A program made the position numbers and the translations under genes. From a virus, in the IMG/VR virus record IMGVR_UViG_3300020213_000115, positions 1 to 24,048 of that record: a DNA stretch of 24,048 nt, one strand, 5' to 3'. Positions 14,295-22,231 of this stretch are shown here, one piece after another. Within the stretch, counting starts at the first letter, position 1; each line of letters starts with the position of its first letter. Below the pieces are notes generated by a model that ran no database searches, had not been told where the DNA came from, and saw only the letters and a list, made by a program, of their open reading frames with translations.

Positions 14295-14867
14295 TTAGGC
14301 CGCGACCTTCTTGGTGGCCGCCGGCTTGACGATCCCCTGGAGGTAGGCCGTCTCGAAGAATGACCCCTTCTCCTCGGTCATCGCCTGCGTGATCGGGATA
14401 GGCGATTCCACGCCACCCATGTTCGGAACGAGGTTCATCTGGTCAACCACGTTGCCGTTGCGGTCCACCACGAGCTTGTCCGCGTACGGGGTAAACGCCA
14501 GCAATCGCAGCTCCCCGTGCCGGACGTGCTCATGGAAAGCTCCGGTAGCCAGTGACCCCTTGCGGAATCCCTTCTTGCCGGACTCGAACGGCTTGACCTG
14601 CGCACCCTGCCGCAGAATCATCCCGAGCTCGATGGTCTTGGGCGACTGCCCGATTCGATCCGAGACGATGGCGTAACCAGCGGGCGGGGTCAGGGCCTTG
14701 GGAGCCTTGGCGAATTCGCCCTCGTGGTTCTTTATGCGCTGGACCTTCTCGTGGAACTCCGCCCCCTGAAGGCGACGGGTTCCCTGAGTGGCCTTGAGCG
14801 CCGCTGTGACACCGGCGGCGATAGCGGCGGAAAACTGGTCATCGGTCATGGTGATTGGGTTAGCCAT
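14295..14867 (-). CDS. Unknown head-region protein
   Basis: This encodes 190 residues from ATG at 14867 with CGAGGTAACGCA upstream. The ribosome site overlaps the previous gene's stop, and the longer open frame to 14903 is not used. The N-terminus is Ala-rich and helical (DDQFSAAIAAGVTAALKATQG) and is followed by mixed segments (GYAIVSDRIGQSPKTIELGM, GELRLLAFTPYADKLVVDRN). No family is recognised. It lies between a secreted protein and the connector genes in the head module. It could be a minor head or decoration protein, but the sequence alone does not show this. Confidence 0.6.
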   Translation of the reverse strand: MANPITMTDDQFSAAIAAGVTAALKATQGTRRLQGAEFHEKVQRIKNHEGEFAKAPKALTPPAGYAIVSDRIGQSPKTIELGMILRQGAQVKPFESGKKGFRKGSLATGAFHEHVRHGELRLLAFTPYADKLVVDRNGNVVDQMNLVPNMGGVESPIPITQAMTEEKGSFFETAYLQGIVKPAATKKVAA

Positions 14868-14871
14868 TGCG

Positions 14872-15417
14872 TTACCTCGTGGTCGCGGTGCCGTAGGGCG
14901 CAACGCGTGGAAAGCGGATGTTGAGCTGCCGTCCGGCAGCGATGGCGGTAGCGCCCTTGGCCCTGACGATGAAGCGCATCAAGACGGTCGGAGGCAGCGA
15001 CGTTTCCGCAGCGGCGACCTTGCACACGAACGGGGTAGCCGCAGTGAGAACCAACGATTGAAGGGCCGTTGAAAACGTACTGTTGAAGGCGCCGCCGATT
15101 CGGTTGCCGCATCCAATAACGACCGCCAGCGAGTCGGTGCCGCCGGAAACCGGATTCAGGTCTGCGTCGTAGCAGATTTTGACCACGGACGCGGACGACC
15201 CCAACCCGAACGGGCACCAGTACCGCGCGAGCGGGATGTACACGATCACCGAGTCGTTAGCGGCCAGTGCGGGCAGAATCACCTGCCCACCCGGCGCGTA
15301 GCTCTGCGCGTTATCACCGAACGGCACGAACCGCCCGGTGAACGTGGCAGCCTCGGCCGCTGTTGCAGTCAGCCCCAGAACGAGGCCGACGAGGAAAAAG
15401 CGAATGAGATTCTTCAT
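14872..15417 (-). CDS. Exported protein with signal peptide beside the capsid gene
   Basis: This encodes 181 residues from ATG at 15417 with a strong ribosome site (GAAGGGGGAACG). MKN, then the hydrophobic core LIRFFLVGLVLGLTATA, then AEA with likely cleavage near residue 23 (A-E-A), is a typical Sec signal peptide. The mature region is beta-rich and has four Cys (in WCPFG, KICYD, IGCGN, FVCKV) that could form two disulfides. This fits an oxidising compartment. No lipobox is present. Decoration proteins are often encoded next to the capsid gene, but those are cytoplasmic. An exported product suggests a role at the cell envelope or a periplasmic function. Function is unknown. Confidence 0.65.
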   Translation of the reverse strand: MKNLIRFFLVGLVLGLTATAAEAATFTGRFVPFGDNAQSYAPGGQVILPALAANDSVIVYIPLARYWCPFGLGSSASVVKICYDADLNPVSGGTDSLAVVIGCGNRIGGAFNSTFSTALQSLVLTAATPFVCKVAAAETSLPPTVLMRFIVRAKGATAIAAGRQLNIRFPRVAPYGTATTR

Positions 15418-15429
15418 CGTTCCCCCTTC

Positions 15430-16332
15430 TTAGGTGGTGAGATTGACCATGAACTTGTTGGTCGTCGACGTGTCACGCTGACCGCCGATCCCGAACCAGA
15501 GCGACATGCCGATAATTACGGCGCGTTCCCCGACGTTGAGCCGGGACTTGTCGATCCCGATCGTGAAACGCTCCTTGATCCGCAGGCCAATGGCCTCCTT
15601 GGCAAAGATCATGTTCTGGTTTCCGCCGGTCTGGACGACGCGGTTGGACAGCACGATCTTCAGGTTGTCCGTCCCAAGCTCGGTCCAACCGGTCACGGTG
15701 TCGACACCCTTCTCGATCACGCCACGGCCCCGGTACTGGGCGTTATTGAGCTCGTCAATGGACGCGAGCGCGGACCATTCCTCGGTGTGGAAAACACCGA
15801 TGTACTGGCCTTCAGCGTCCTGCTGCAAAAGCAGCTCGACAGCGGCAGTGATGGCAGCCCAGTCCGGCGGCGTGCCGGACACGCCGATCTCGTGATCGGG
15901 GCTGGACGCGGGCGCCTCGGTGTAGAGAGCGACGGCGGCGGTTTCGACAGCCTTGAGGCCGGCGCGGACACCGGCCCGGATGATGTAGGGTTCGATATTG
16001 CCGATGTTCGCTTCGAGCGCCACCTTCGTCAGCACCACATCGACGGCGTGGAGATAGGCCGTGATCTGACGGTTGCTGGTGCTCCATGCGACAGTAACGT
16101 CACCCATGCCGGTGGTGGCCGACTCGGACGTCTGCGTCATCGAGAGGCCGGGCTCCATGTTGACCTGCGTCACGGTTCCGGGGCCGGAGAAGTCCTGGAC
16201 GTTGCAGAGTGAGCCGTTCATCCAGCCCACGTCACGGACCATCGTTTCCTGAATGTTCGTTTCGATTCGAGTCTGATTCAGGTCGTCAATTTCGGTCGAC
16301 AGCCTGTTTACAGCGGTGTATGACGCACCCAT
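15430..16332 (-). CDS. Major capsid protein (HK97 fold)
   Basis: This encodes 300 residues from ATG at 16332 with GGAGCTACCCGA upstream. After an N-terminal arm with a helix (NRLSTEIDDLNQTRIE), the chain has a mid-section with ITAYLHAVDVVLTKVALEAN. Then come the long spine-type helix (IIRAGVRAGLKAVETAAVALY) and a late domain with FAKEAIGLRIKERFTIGI and NVGERAVIIGMSLWFGIG. This order (arm, E-loop/peripheral strands, long helix, A-domain, closing strands) and the FAKEAIGL segment fit HK97-fold shell proteins. The scaffold gene immediately before it and its size support this. It forms the icosahedral shell. Confidence 0.82.
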   Translation of the reverse strand: MGASYTAVNRLSTEIDDLNQTRIETNIQETMVRDVGWMNGSLCNVQDFSGPGTVTQVNMEPGLSMTQTSESATTGMGDVTVAWSTSNRQITAYLHAVDVVLTKVALEANIGNIEPYIIRAGVRAGLKAVETAAVALYTEAPASSPDHEIGVSGTPPDWAAITAAVELLLQQDAEGQYIGVFHTEEWSALASIDELNNAQYRGRGVIEKGVDTVTGWTELGTDNLKIVLSNRVVQTGGNQNMIFAKEAIGLRIKERFTIGIDKSRLNVGERAVIIGMSLWFGIGGQRDTSTTNKFMVNLTT

Positions 16333-16344
16333 TCGGGTAGCTCC

Positions 16345-16959
16345 TTACTGCTTTGCCCCCGATGCGCTGAGCTTTCGCTGATCCCAGAGTGCGTTGGCAT
16401 CGGCCAGTTTCATCCGGCCGCTGCGAACCGCATCCTGGATCTGTTCATCGGAGAGGGATTCGGACGAGGCGCCAGGGGAACCCCCGGCACCGGGAAAGGG
16501 CGTGACGACACCCGATCCCGCCTTGAGTGGTGCAAGCTCCGCATTGGCCATCTCAACAGCCTTCTCGATCGTGAACCCATCTCCCAGACGGTTTACGATC
16601 CCCTCGGCCATGAGTGACGGAACGGCCTTCCCGACCAGTTCCCGGACTCGACTCTCACGCGTGTAGTTCGCGTTGGCGGTGGTCAGTTGCGCCTGAAGCT
16701 CGGCGGTTTTGGCGGTGGCCTTTTCAAGCTCCGTCATTTCCGCCTGCTTCTTTTCCTGATCCTGCGACTGCTTCCACTCCGCCTGCTTTGCTGGCAGTAC
16801 CTTCGCCAGTCGTTCGTCGAACAGCTTTTCGACAAGCGGCATGACATCGGTTGGAATGGTCGGAGTCGCATCAGCCTTCCCGGCTGGTGTAATCGGTGTT
16901 ACCGCTGGAACGCTTCCCGCGCCCGGCGTTTCGGTTGCCTTCCCGGCTTCCGTGGTCAT
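16345..16959 (-). CDS. Capsid scaffolding protein
   Basis: This encodes 204 residues from ATG at 16959, three bases after the upstream stop. It is highly charged, Ala/Thr/Pro-rich at the N-terminus (TETPGAGSVPAVTPITPAGK). A strong central coiled coil follows (VEKLFDERLAKVLPAKQAEW; EKKQAEMTELEKATAKTAEL), and the C-terminal part is Gly-rich then helical (SDEQIQDAVRSGRMKLADAN). This is the usual build of scaffolding proteins, which guide procapsid assembly and leave before DNA packaging. It directly precedes the major capsid gene. No separate protease gene is apparent. Confidence 0.8.
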   Translation of the reverse strand: MTTEAGKATETPGAGSVPAVTPITPAGKADATPTIPTDVMPLVEKLFDERLAKVLPAKQAEWKQSQDQEKKQAEMTELEKATAKTAELQAQLTTANANYTRESRVRELVGKAVPSLMAEGIVNRLGDGFTIEKAVEMANAELAPLKAGSGVVTPFPGAGGSPGASSESLSDEQIQDAVRSGRMKLADANALWDQRKLSASGAKQ

Positions 16960-16962
16960 CTA

Positions 16963-17379
16963 TCAGCCTCCCGGCTTCTTCTCGGCCTTGATCTTCCGGA
17001 TGGTGACTCCGCCCGGGTTGTCTCGGCTGTCCAACTTCTGTTCGATTCGATTGAGCCCGAGCTGCATCCCCTCGATGTAATCCGCCTTCGGGGTGTACGC
17101 GCCGCTCATGGTTTGCCGCAGTTTCCACTTGGCGTCTTCTTCGCTCCCGCCTTTGGCAATGCACTCATCCACCGCTTCAACCGCGTTCGATGGGGTGGCC
17201 CGTTCAACGCAGCGCGTGGGGATCCCCTTGCCTTGGGGTTGCTTCGTGGAGACGAATTGCGGGGCGCCTTGGATCAGGGCCCGCTTGGTGTGGGGCCGCT
17301 CGCAATTGATGCAGAAGGACCGACCCTCGCGGATGGTCAACTTCGCTCTGGTGCAATCGCATGACTTTCGAGCCTTCAT
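16963..17379 (-). CDS. Small Cys-motif (zinc-ribbon-like) protein before the scaffold
   Basis: This encodes 138 residues. I chose the ATG at 17379, preceded by GGGGAGTGG. The frame stays open to 17490, but that extension passes through a GT-rich leader with poor coding character. Near the N-terminus CxC (residues 7 and 9) and CxxC (23 and 26) are spaced as a possible zinc knuckle (KSCDCTRAKL, FCINCERPH). The middle is helical (AVEAVDECIAKGGSEEDAKW) and the end is helical and basic. Small proteins before scaffolds may aid head assembly, but I do not recognise a family. The role is unknown. Confidence 0.6.
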   Translation of the reverse strand: MKARKSCDCTRAKLTIREGRSFCINCERPHTKRALIQGAPQFVSTKQPQGKGIPTRCVERATPSNAVEAVDECIAKGGSEEDAKWKLRQTMSGAYTPKADYIEGMQLGLNRIEQKLDSRDNPGGVTIRKIKAEKKPGG

Positions 17380-17399
17380 CCACTCCCCGCACGACAAGA

Positions 17400-17458
17400 G
17401 GCCGGGTCGATTCCCCGCCACACCACACCACCACACACACGACCCGGCCCCAGGCCGG
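17400..17458 (-). promoter_or_regulatory. Structured leader before the scaffold/capsid genes
   Basis: The 190-base gap (17380-17569) between the minor head gene and the Cys-motif gene holds a perfect 10-bp inverted repeat, ggccgggtcg (17400-17409) and cgacccggcc (17440-17449), around a 30-base loop. The inner arm can instead pair with 17453-17458 as CCGGCC-cca-GGCCGG (17444-17458), so the two hairpins exclude each other. On the transcribed strand the loop contains GG-T-GG-TGT-GG-TGT-GG-C-GGGG (17432-17413), a two-layer G-quadruplex-type sequence. The structure ends about 12 bases before the ribosome site. A role as RNA switch, attenuator or translation control is inference. The remaining bases up to 17569 show nothing clear. 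Confidence 0.45.
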
Positions 17459-17569
17459 CGGCGAAGAACGGGCGACTCGACTTCGGTCACGGTCGGCAGC
17501 CTATGAAGGGCGTCATCTGCTGCCGGGGCCTCAATGGCCTCTACCGATCACTGGGGTCGAGTCACCCGC

Positions 17570-18502
17570 CTACGCTTCCACCATCTCAACATTTAGGACG
17601 CCTGCCAGGTCAAGAGCAGTTGCACTCATGTTGCTCGTGACGTAGTCCGGAACCCCGTACATCGCGCACCGGCAATAGGGGTGACGCGGCGCAATCTCCC
17701 ATTCGGACGCGCCCCATTCGGCCAGTGTCATCGGGTCTTGGAGCGTGGCATCGGCACAGATTTCAGACTGCCGGTCGTCCCCGATCCCGAGGTTGATGAA
17801 GTAGTCGAGCCCCGCTGCCTGGTCGAACGTGATCCCGGCCACGTTGTCCAAACGCCCCATCTCCGTCCGCATGACCCGGAGCGCCCGGAACAGCGGGGCG
17901 ATCTTCTGCTGGATAACCGGCAGATTCTTGAAAGCCACATCCGAGCGCAGGAATTGCCCGGCCGTCTTGAATTCCTTGTCGAACTTGGACCGGGCGAGGA
18001 AGTCCGCCACGACATCTTTCGATGACTTGCCGGTCGAAACGGCTTCAGCCAAGGCGTCACGCAAAGCGGACTCTGGGGAAAGCGATTCCTTCGGGATGCG
18101 CCTAATCCAGCGGTTGTAGGCATCCGAACGCAGGTCCGGGCGGAAGTCGGCGTTGAACTGCTGCGACAAAGCGAGGATGCGCCTGGGCGTCACGATCCCG
18201 AAACTGGCCAGCCCCTCGGCCTTCATGGACAGCGACACGTCAAGAATCGAATCGTTCGTGGCGAGCAGGAACCGCTCCTGGCGGATCGTTACTTCGGACA
18301 GGAGCAGGTCAATCGACCCCAGAAGCTGCTCGGCACGCGCGGTCTGGTTCGTGGCCAGTAGCCGTTCAACCTGCCTTGTCAGCCCGGTTGCGGTTCTGAC
18401 CACTTCGGCAACAGCTGAATCCTCGAGCCGCGACAGTTCGAGCAGGGCGGCCCGTCGAATCGAATGGAGCCGCTTCAGCGCCGCTTTGGTGCGGGCGTCC
18501 AC
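17570..18502 (-). CDS. Minor head protein, MuF-like
   Basis: This encodes 310 residues from a GTG at 18502, three bases after the portal stop. The C-terminal half has the signature of the phage Mu gpF / SPP1 gp7 head morphogenesis family: RVMRTEMGRLDNVAGITF, then YFINLGIGDDRQSEICADA, then a late HPYCRC motif (about residue 274). The N-terminal half is helical (about 1-120, e.g. RLEDSAVAEVVRTATGLTR). Such proteins bind the portal, are minor head components and can be ejected with DNA. In some phages they carry C-terminal effector domains, but none is apparent here. Its place after the portal and before the scaffold is typical. Confidence 0.8.
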   Translation of the reverse strand: MDARTKAALKRLHSIRRAALLELSRLEDSAVAEVVRTATGLTRQVERLLATNQTARAEQLLGSIDLLLSEVTIRQERFLLATNDSILDVSLSMKAEGLASFGIVTPRRILALSQQFNADFRPDLRSDAYNRWIRRIPKESLSPESALRDALAEAVSTGKSSKDVVADFLARSKFDKEFKTAGQFLRSDVAFKNLPVIQQKIAPLFRALRVMRTEMGRLDNVAGITFDQAAGLDYFINLGIGDDRQSEICADATLQDPMTLAEWGASEWEIAPRHPYCRCAMYGVPDYVTSNMSATALDLAGVLNVEMVEA

Positions 18503-18505
18503 GGC

Positions 18506-20020
18506 TTAAGCCTCAACCGGCGCCGGGATCTTGTCCTCTGGGTAGAGTTCGCCAGCCTTCGACGTCGCGGGTGGCGGCAGACCGAACGGGGATTTGCGCC
18601 CGCCGCCAAGAATGTCCACCACCCCCTGTTGCCGCGTCATGCGCTGCTTGTCGAGAGCTTCGACGTAGGCGCTCACTTCCTCTTTCCGTGCCCCAGCCTT
18701 GATCCACTTCTCTACGTAATCCTCAAGCAACACGCGATCCGCTTCCACGTCGGTCGCGTCCATGTCGCGCTGCTCTTTCTTGTTCATCGGCAGAATGTCT
18801 TCGGGGAAGGTCACGCTGTAGACCAGCCCATCCGGGACGATCGGGAGCATGCCTACCGCATTGGCCGTGGCTGCCACGGTGCGCATGGTCAGCATCTCGG
18901 ACGCCTTGAACCGGGCGATATTGAGCATCCGATCCTGAAGCGGGCGAAGATGCCGCATGATCAGGCTCCACGGCTGCTCTGGCGTGCCGCTGGAATCCAC
19001 CGCCGTGCTCGACACCTTCGATCGTTCCAGCGATTCCCGCAGGAGGTCGGACTGGGCCTCGCGCACCTGCTGGATCGGGAAGTTGGGATTAACGGCGCTG
19101 AACTGGCCGCCCTTCTCCATTTGCAGGAACCGATCCATCCCGACCTTGACGCGCTTGACGCCATCCACCTCGGACGGGGATTCCTCGTCAATCATCTCCC
19201 CGATGGCTACCAGGATGGCGAACGCCTGAGCCCGCCAGCCGGCCAATTCCCATGACCGCATGTTGATAAGAACGATCTGATCATAGAAGGCATTGCCAAG
19301 CGCGTGCCGACCGTCAAGCGTGATGTCCCCATATGGGACGAACGGGATCATCTTGTGTGCCTTCAGCGGGTGGACTTCCTCGCTGATCAGCTTCCAGCCG
19401 CCGGTGATCCGCTTGACTTCGGTCGTCGACCAAAGCAGGTATTCGAAATCAGCAGTCCCGCGCTTCCTGATCTCGACTACGCCAAGCAATGACCGATCCG
19501 GATCGGCTGGGTCACGGACGGGGTAGACGCACTCGCGCTTGATCCGGCTGAATCGAATGCTCTTATCCAGCCCGTACCAGATTTTTTGCCATGTCCAGCG
19601 GTCGGCAATCGCCGCCGTAGCCATCTGCTCGCGGTAGAACGAGTAGGCGCAATTGTTCTCATAGACCTCGCCGAACTGCCGGTCAATTACCTCATTGCGT
19701 TCGTCGGTCGGATCTTCCGCCCCGAACAGCATGACCTTGCGAGTCGGTGGCTGGCCATAGGCGAAGTGGGATTGCTCGTCAACGATGATCTCGCAGACGT
19801 TGATATTCTGAAACGCATCCTCCCGGAGCTTGAACAGGAGCGCGTCTTCGTCGGGCTTTCGTGCCAGGAACTTCTTGGCCGCTTCACCACCGCGCACCGC
19901 GTCACGGTACGGTTGAAGCCCGGCCTGTTCGGAGTTGTACCAGTTGGCTAGAGACGGTTGGCCCTCGGCTGTCGCCGCTGCAACAATCTCCTCAAACGAT
20001 GCGTCCCGGTAGTAGATCAA
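18506..20020 (-). CDS. Portal protein
   Basis: This encodes 504 residues from a TTG at 20020 (MIYYRDAS...), preceded by GGGGATGGGAGA; no nearby in-frame ATG fits. The N-terminal region (ANWYNSEQAGLQPYRDAV), the central part (WTWQKIWYGLDKSIRFSRIK; LIMRHLRPLQDRMLNIARFK), LGNAFYDQIVLINMRSW and a late acidic/basic helical tail are consistent with a dodecameric SPP1/HK97-type portal. This forms the channel for DNA entry and exit and docks the terminase. It lies between large terminase and MuF-like genes, its standard position. The call rests on length, context and general sequence character. Confidence 0.8.
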   Translation of the reverse strand: MIYYRDASFEEIVAAATAEGQPSLANWYNSEQAGLQPYRDAVRGGEAAKKFLARKPDEDALLFKLREDAFQNINVCEIIVDEQSHFAYGQPPTRKVMLFGAEDPTDERNEVIDRQFGEVYENNCAYSFYREQMATAAIADRWTWQKIWYGLDKSIRFSRIKRECVYPVRDPADPDRSLLGVVEIRKRGTADFEYLLWSTTEVKRITGGWKLISEEVHPLKAHKMIPFVPYGDITLDGRHALGNAFYDQIVLINMRSWELAGWRAQAFAILVAIGEMIDEESPSEVDGVKRVKVGMDRFLQMEKGGQFSAVNPNFPIQQVREAQSDLLRESLERSKVSSTAVDSSGTPEQPWSLIMRHLRPLQDRMLNIARFKASEMLTMRTVAATANAVGMLPIVPDGLVYSVTFPEDILPMNKKEQRDMDATDVEADRVLLEDYVEKWIKAGARKEEVSAYVEALDKQRMTRQQGVVDILGGGRKSPFGLPPPATSKAGELYPEDKIPAPVEA

Positions 20021-20032
20021 TCTCCCATCCCC

Positions 20033-21319
20033 TCACCCCGCGTGCGCCAGAATCCTCCGGCGTCTATCCACCGGAATCGGCCGCGTAACCTTCGTGGCCC
20101 CCCATACAGCCATGCCGAGCGCGTCAACCGTGTCGTCGTGCTGACCGGTCGGCGCCTCGTACCGCCAGCGCCCGGACGGAAGCCGCTCCCCCCGGAACGC
20201 CTTCAACTCCGCTACGTGCGTCTCATCGTTCAGAATACCGATGGTCCGCCTCTCAAAAGCAAGAGCGAGCATGTCCACCCACTCCTGATTACTCGCGTTC
20301 GTCGCCAGAAACGGGGTGACTTTGACGCCCTTTCGGCGAAGGTGTTCGATGATCGGCTTGCCGACGTTGTTTTCCTCGGCAATCGTCCCGGCCGGGCGCC
20401 AACGCTTGACCAATTCAATCAGGCGCATCTCGGCCACTTCGTACTCGGCACGCCGGAACCGATCGAGTGCCACTTCCTTTCGATCCGTGGCGTCGTAGAC
20501 CAGGAACACCGTGTAATCCTCGGACTGCCCCCAATCGCAGCCGATGAAGTAGCTATGGCCTGGCTCTGGCCCCATGAGTGGCAGGTGAGTCGCCATCGCG
20601 GACACGTTGCGAAAGGCACCTGCCCCATCCTCGATAAACTCCGCCCCGTTCTCCTCACGGAACATCCGCTCCGGGGTCGTCTCCCAGAGATCCTCCATCT
20701 CTGACCACGGGATGTCTGGATTCTCAAACGGGTGAGGGGTCTGAATGATTCGATCGCCAACGATCTTGAACCCTCGCGTGGGCGCGTTGACGCGGGACCA
20801 TGTTTCAGGGCGTGTCCCGGCGCGGGTCCAGAGGTCATAAACCCAGTCATGGCCGCGAGGTGTCCCGGCTCCCCAGAAGTCACCGCCCGTCGTCATCAAC
20901 ATGGGACGCAGGACTCGTGACCATGCCTCAGCGTGAACGTCGCAGATTTCATCCAGGATGATCCGGTGCGCGGTCTTGCTCCGGGCGTTGTCCGGGTCAT
21001 CCAGCGAACGCCAAAGGATGACGCCGCCGGTTGACCGGATGTTGGCTTCCATCCGCGACTCGTTGAAGCGAGCGAGCGGGCCCAGCATCTCCCGAACCTC
21101 ATCCATCCCGGTGCGACACTGGTCAGCGGTCGGGGCGCCCCAGATGACCCAGCCACCTTCGAGCGCCGTCTCGCACGCCTTGACCCCGAGGAAGGTCGTC
21201 TTGTACCAGCGTCGCCCTGAAATAATCAGGTTGAACCGTCGCGCCATTCGCGTGGCGTGCTGCTGGCCGGGATGTGGATAGGGGAACCGGACGGAGAAGG
21301 CGTCAGGCGATAGGATCAT
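20033..21319 (-). CDS. terL: Terminase large subunit
   Basis: This encodes 428 residues from ATG at 21319 (ribosome site GGGGAAA), overlapping the small terminase end by 17 bases. The ATPase domain shows a P-loop-like SGRRWYKTT (34-42), a Walker B RIILDE (119-124) with the catalytic Glu, and a coupling motif GTPRG (152-156). The nuclease domain has acidic residues in IGCDWGQSEDYTVF (Asp262), AEEN (315-317) and HDDTVDALG (Asp395/396). It translocates DNA into the procapsid and cuts concatemers. The P-loop is odd: the usual Gly before Lys (GRRxGKT) is Tyr39. The remainder fits the family in length and order. Confidence 0.93.
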   Translation of the reverse strand: MILSPDAFSVRFPYPHPGQQHATRMARRFNLIISGRRWYKTTFLGVKACETALEGGWVIWGAPTADQCRTGMDEVREMLGPLARFNESRMEANIRSTGGVILWRSLDDPDNARSKTAHRIILDEICDVHAEAWSRVLRPMLMTTGGDFWGAGTPRGHDWVYDLWTRAGTRPETWSRVNAPTRGFKIVGDRIIQTPHPFENPDIPWSEMEDLWETTPERMFREENGAEFIEDGAGAFRNVSAMATHLPLMGPEPGHSYFIGCDWGQSEDYTVFLVYDATDRKEVALDRFRRAEYEVAEMRLIELVKRWRPAGTIAEENNVGKPIIEHLRRKGVKVTPFLATNASNQEWVDMLALAFERRTIGILNDETHVAELKAFRGERLPSGRWRYEAPTGQHDDTVDALGMAVWGATKVTRPIPVDRRRRILAHAG

Positions 21320-21776
21320 TTTCCCCGGAATCGCCCTTCCGGTTCGCGCTGTTCCCGCGCCAGTCGTTCACGTACTCGACCTGAATCTTGCCCTTCGGGG
21401 TCAGTTCCAGTTGCTTGGGGGCGTCAAGGCCCAAGAGCCTGGCACGCCGCGTCATGATGTTGAGCGCCACGTCCAAGAGTCGCGCCGCTTCCTGAATCGT
21501 GGCCCCATCCATCCGGCTCTCGACTTTGCCGAGGTAGCTGTCAAGGCGGATCAGTTCCAGCTCGCGCAGCTTGTCGGCTGGTTCACGCAGGGTGTCATCA
21601 AGGCAACGCAGAATGGCATCACGCGCCGCAGTCTTCGACACGAGGCCAAGCTCGACCTTGATCTGATCGTAGGTGTACCCCTTGATGCGGAGATTCATCG
21701 CGGGTAGGTCACACTCGATCCGCTTTCTGACCCGCTCTGCGGTCCTGGTGGAACTGTTCGTCCCTTTCCTACCCAC
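21303..21776 (-). CDS. terS: Terminase small subunit
   Basis: This encodes 157 residues from a GTG at 21776, eight bases inside the upstream gene's end, with GAGAGG as ribosome site. The N-terminus is basic (RKGTNSSTRTAERVRKRIE). A helix-turn-helix candidate follows (LRIKGYTYDQIKVELGLVSK). Then come helices with LREPADKLRELELIRLDSYL and ALNIMTRRARLLGLDAPKQL. The last segment (RRARLLGLDAPK) is common in small terminase subunits, which recognise the packaging site and regulate the large subunit. It directly precedes the large terminase. Confidence 0.85.
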   Translation of the reverse strand: MGRKGTNSSTRTAERVRKRIECDLPAMNLRIKGYTYDQIKVELGLVSKTAARDAILRCLDDTLREPADKLRELELIRLDSYLGKVESRMDGATIQEAARLLDVALNIMTRRARLLGLDAPKQLELTPKGKIQVEYVNDWRGNSANRKGDSGENDPIA

Positions 21777-22227
21777 GCTTGATCCTCTCCCTGATTCCTG
21801 CCATCGCCGTGGCTACCGACATCGCCTGTGACCAGACATCACGGATCGACCCGGTAACAACGTCGCCCCATTTGCGCGGCGAGCCTGTCGAGTAGTTAAT
21901 GTCACGGCACGCTTGAACTATGGAAAAGACCGACGCTTTCGATCTGCCAGTCAACGCCTGGCACGCTTCGCCAATAGTCACGGTCACGGCTTCCCAATCC
22001 TTGCGCGTCCAGACCGGATCGGTAAAGAGCGGTTGCTCCGTGGTCGAAGCGACGGCCTGGGCCCCGTGCCATTCGCAGACCATCGCGGCGTGCTGCTCAA
22101 TGGCATAAGGAGCCACGTCGCCCCATGTGCCCCAGATGACGTAATGATCGTTTCGGGAGGAGTACTGGCAGACTGATATGGCCGTGATGGTCGGGGATGT
22201 GAACACCCCGACCGCCGTGACGGTCAC
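21769..22227 (-). CDS. Unknown protein upstream of terminase
   Basis: This encodes about 152 residues from a GTG at 22227, just after the stop of the 56-residue gene. The open frame extends to 22407, but that part is a low-complexity Arg/Ser shadow of the 56-residue gene. GTG at about 22206 and ATG at about 22080 are other candidates, since no strong ribosome site decides. The body contains HYVIWGTWGDVAPYAIEQH, WTRKDWEAVTVTIGEACQAL and YSTGSPRKWGDVVTGSIRD, which look like a mixed, partly helical soluble protein. No family is recognised. It may be a phage nucleic-acid or regulatory gene, or a pre-terminase packaging helper, by context. Confidence 0.55.
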   Translation of the reverse strand: MTVTAVGVFTSPTITAISVCQYSSRNDHYVIWGTWGDVAPYAIEQHAAMVCEWHGAQAVASTTEQPLFTDPVWTRKDWEAVTVTIGEACQALTGRSKASVFSIVQACRDINYSTGSPRKWGDVVTGSIRDVWSQAMSVATAMAGIRERIKRG

Positions 22228-22231
22228 ATAT

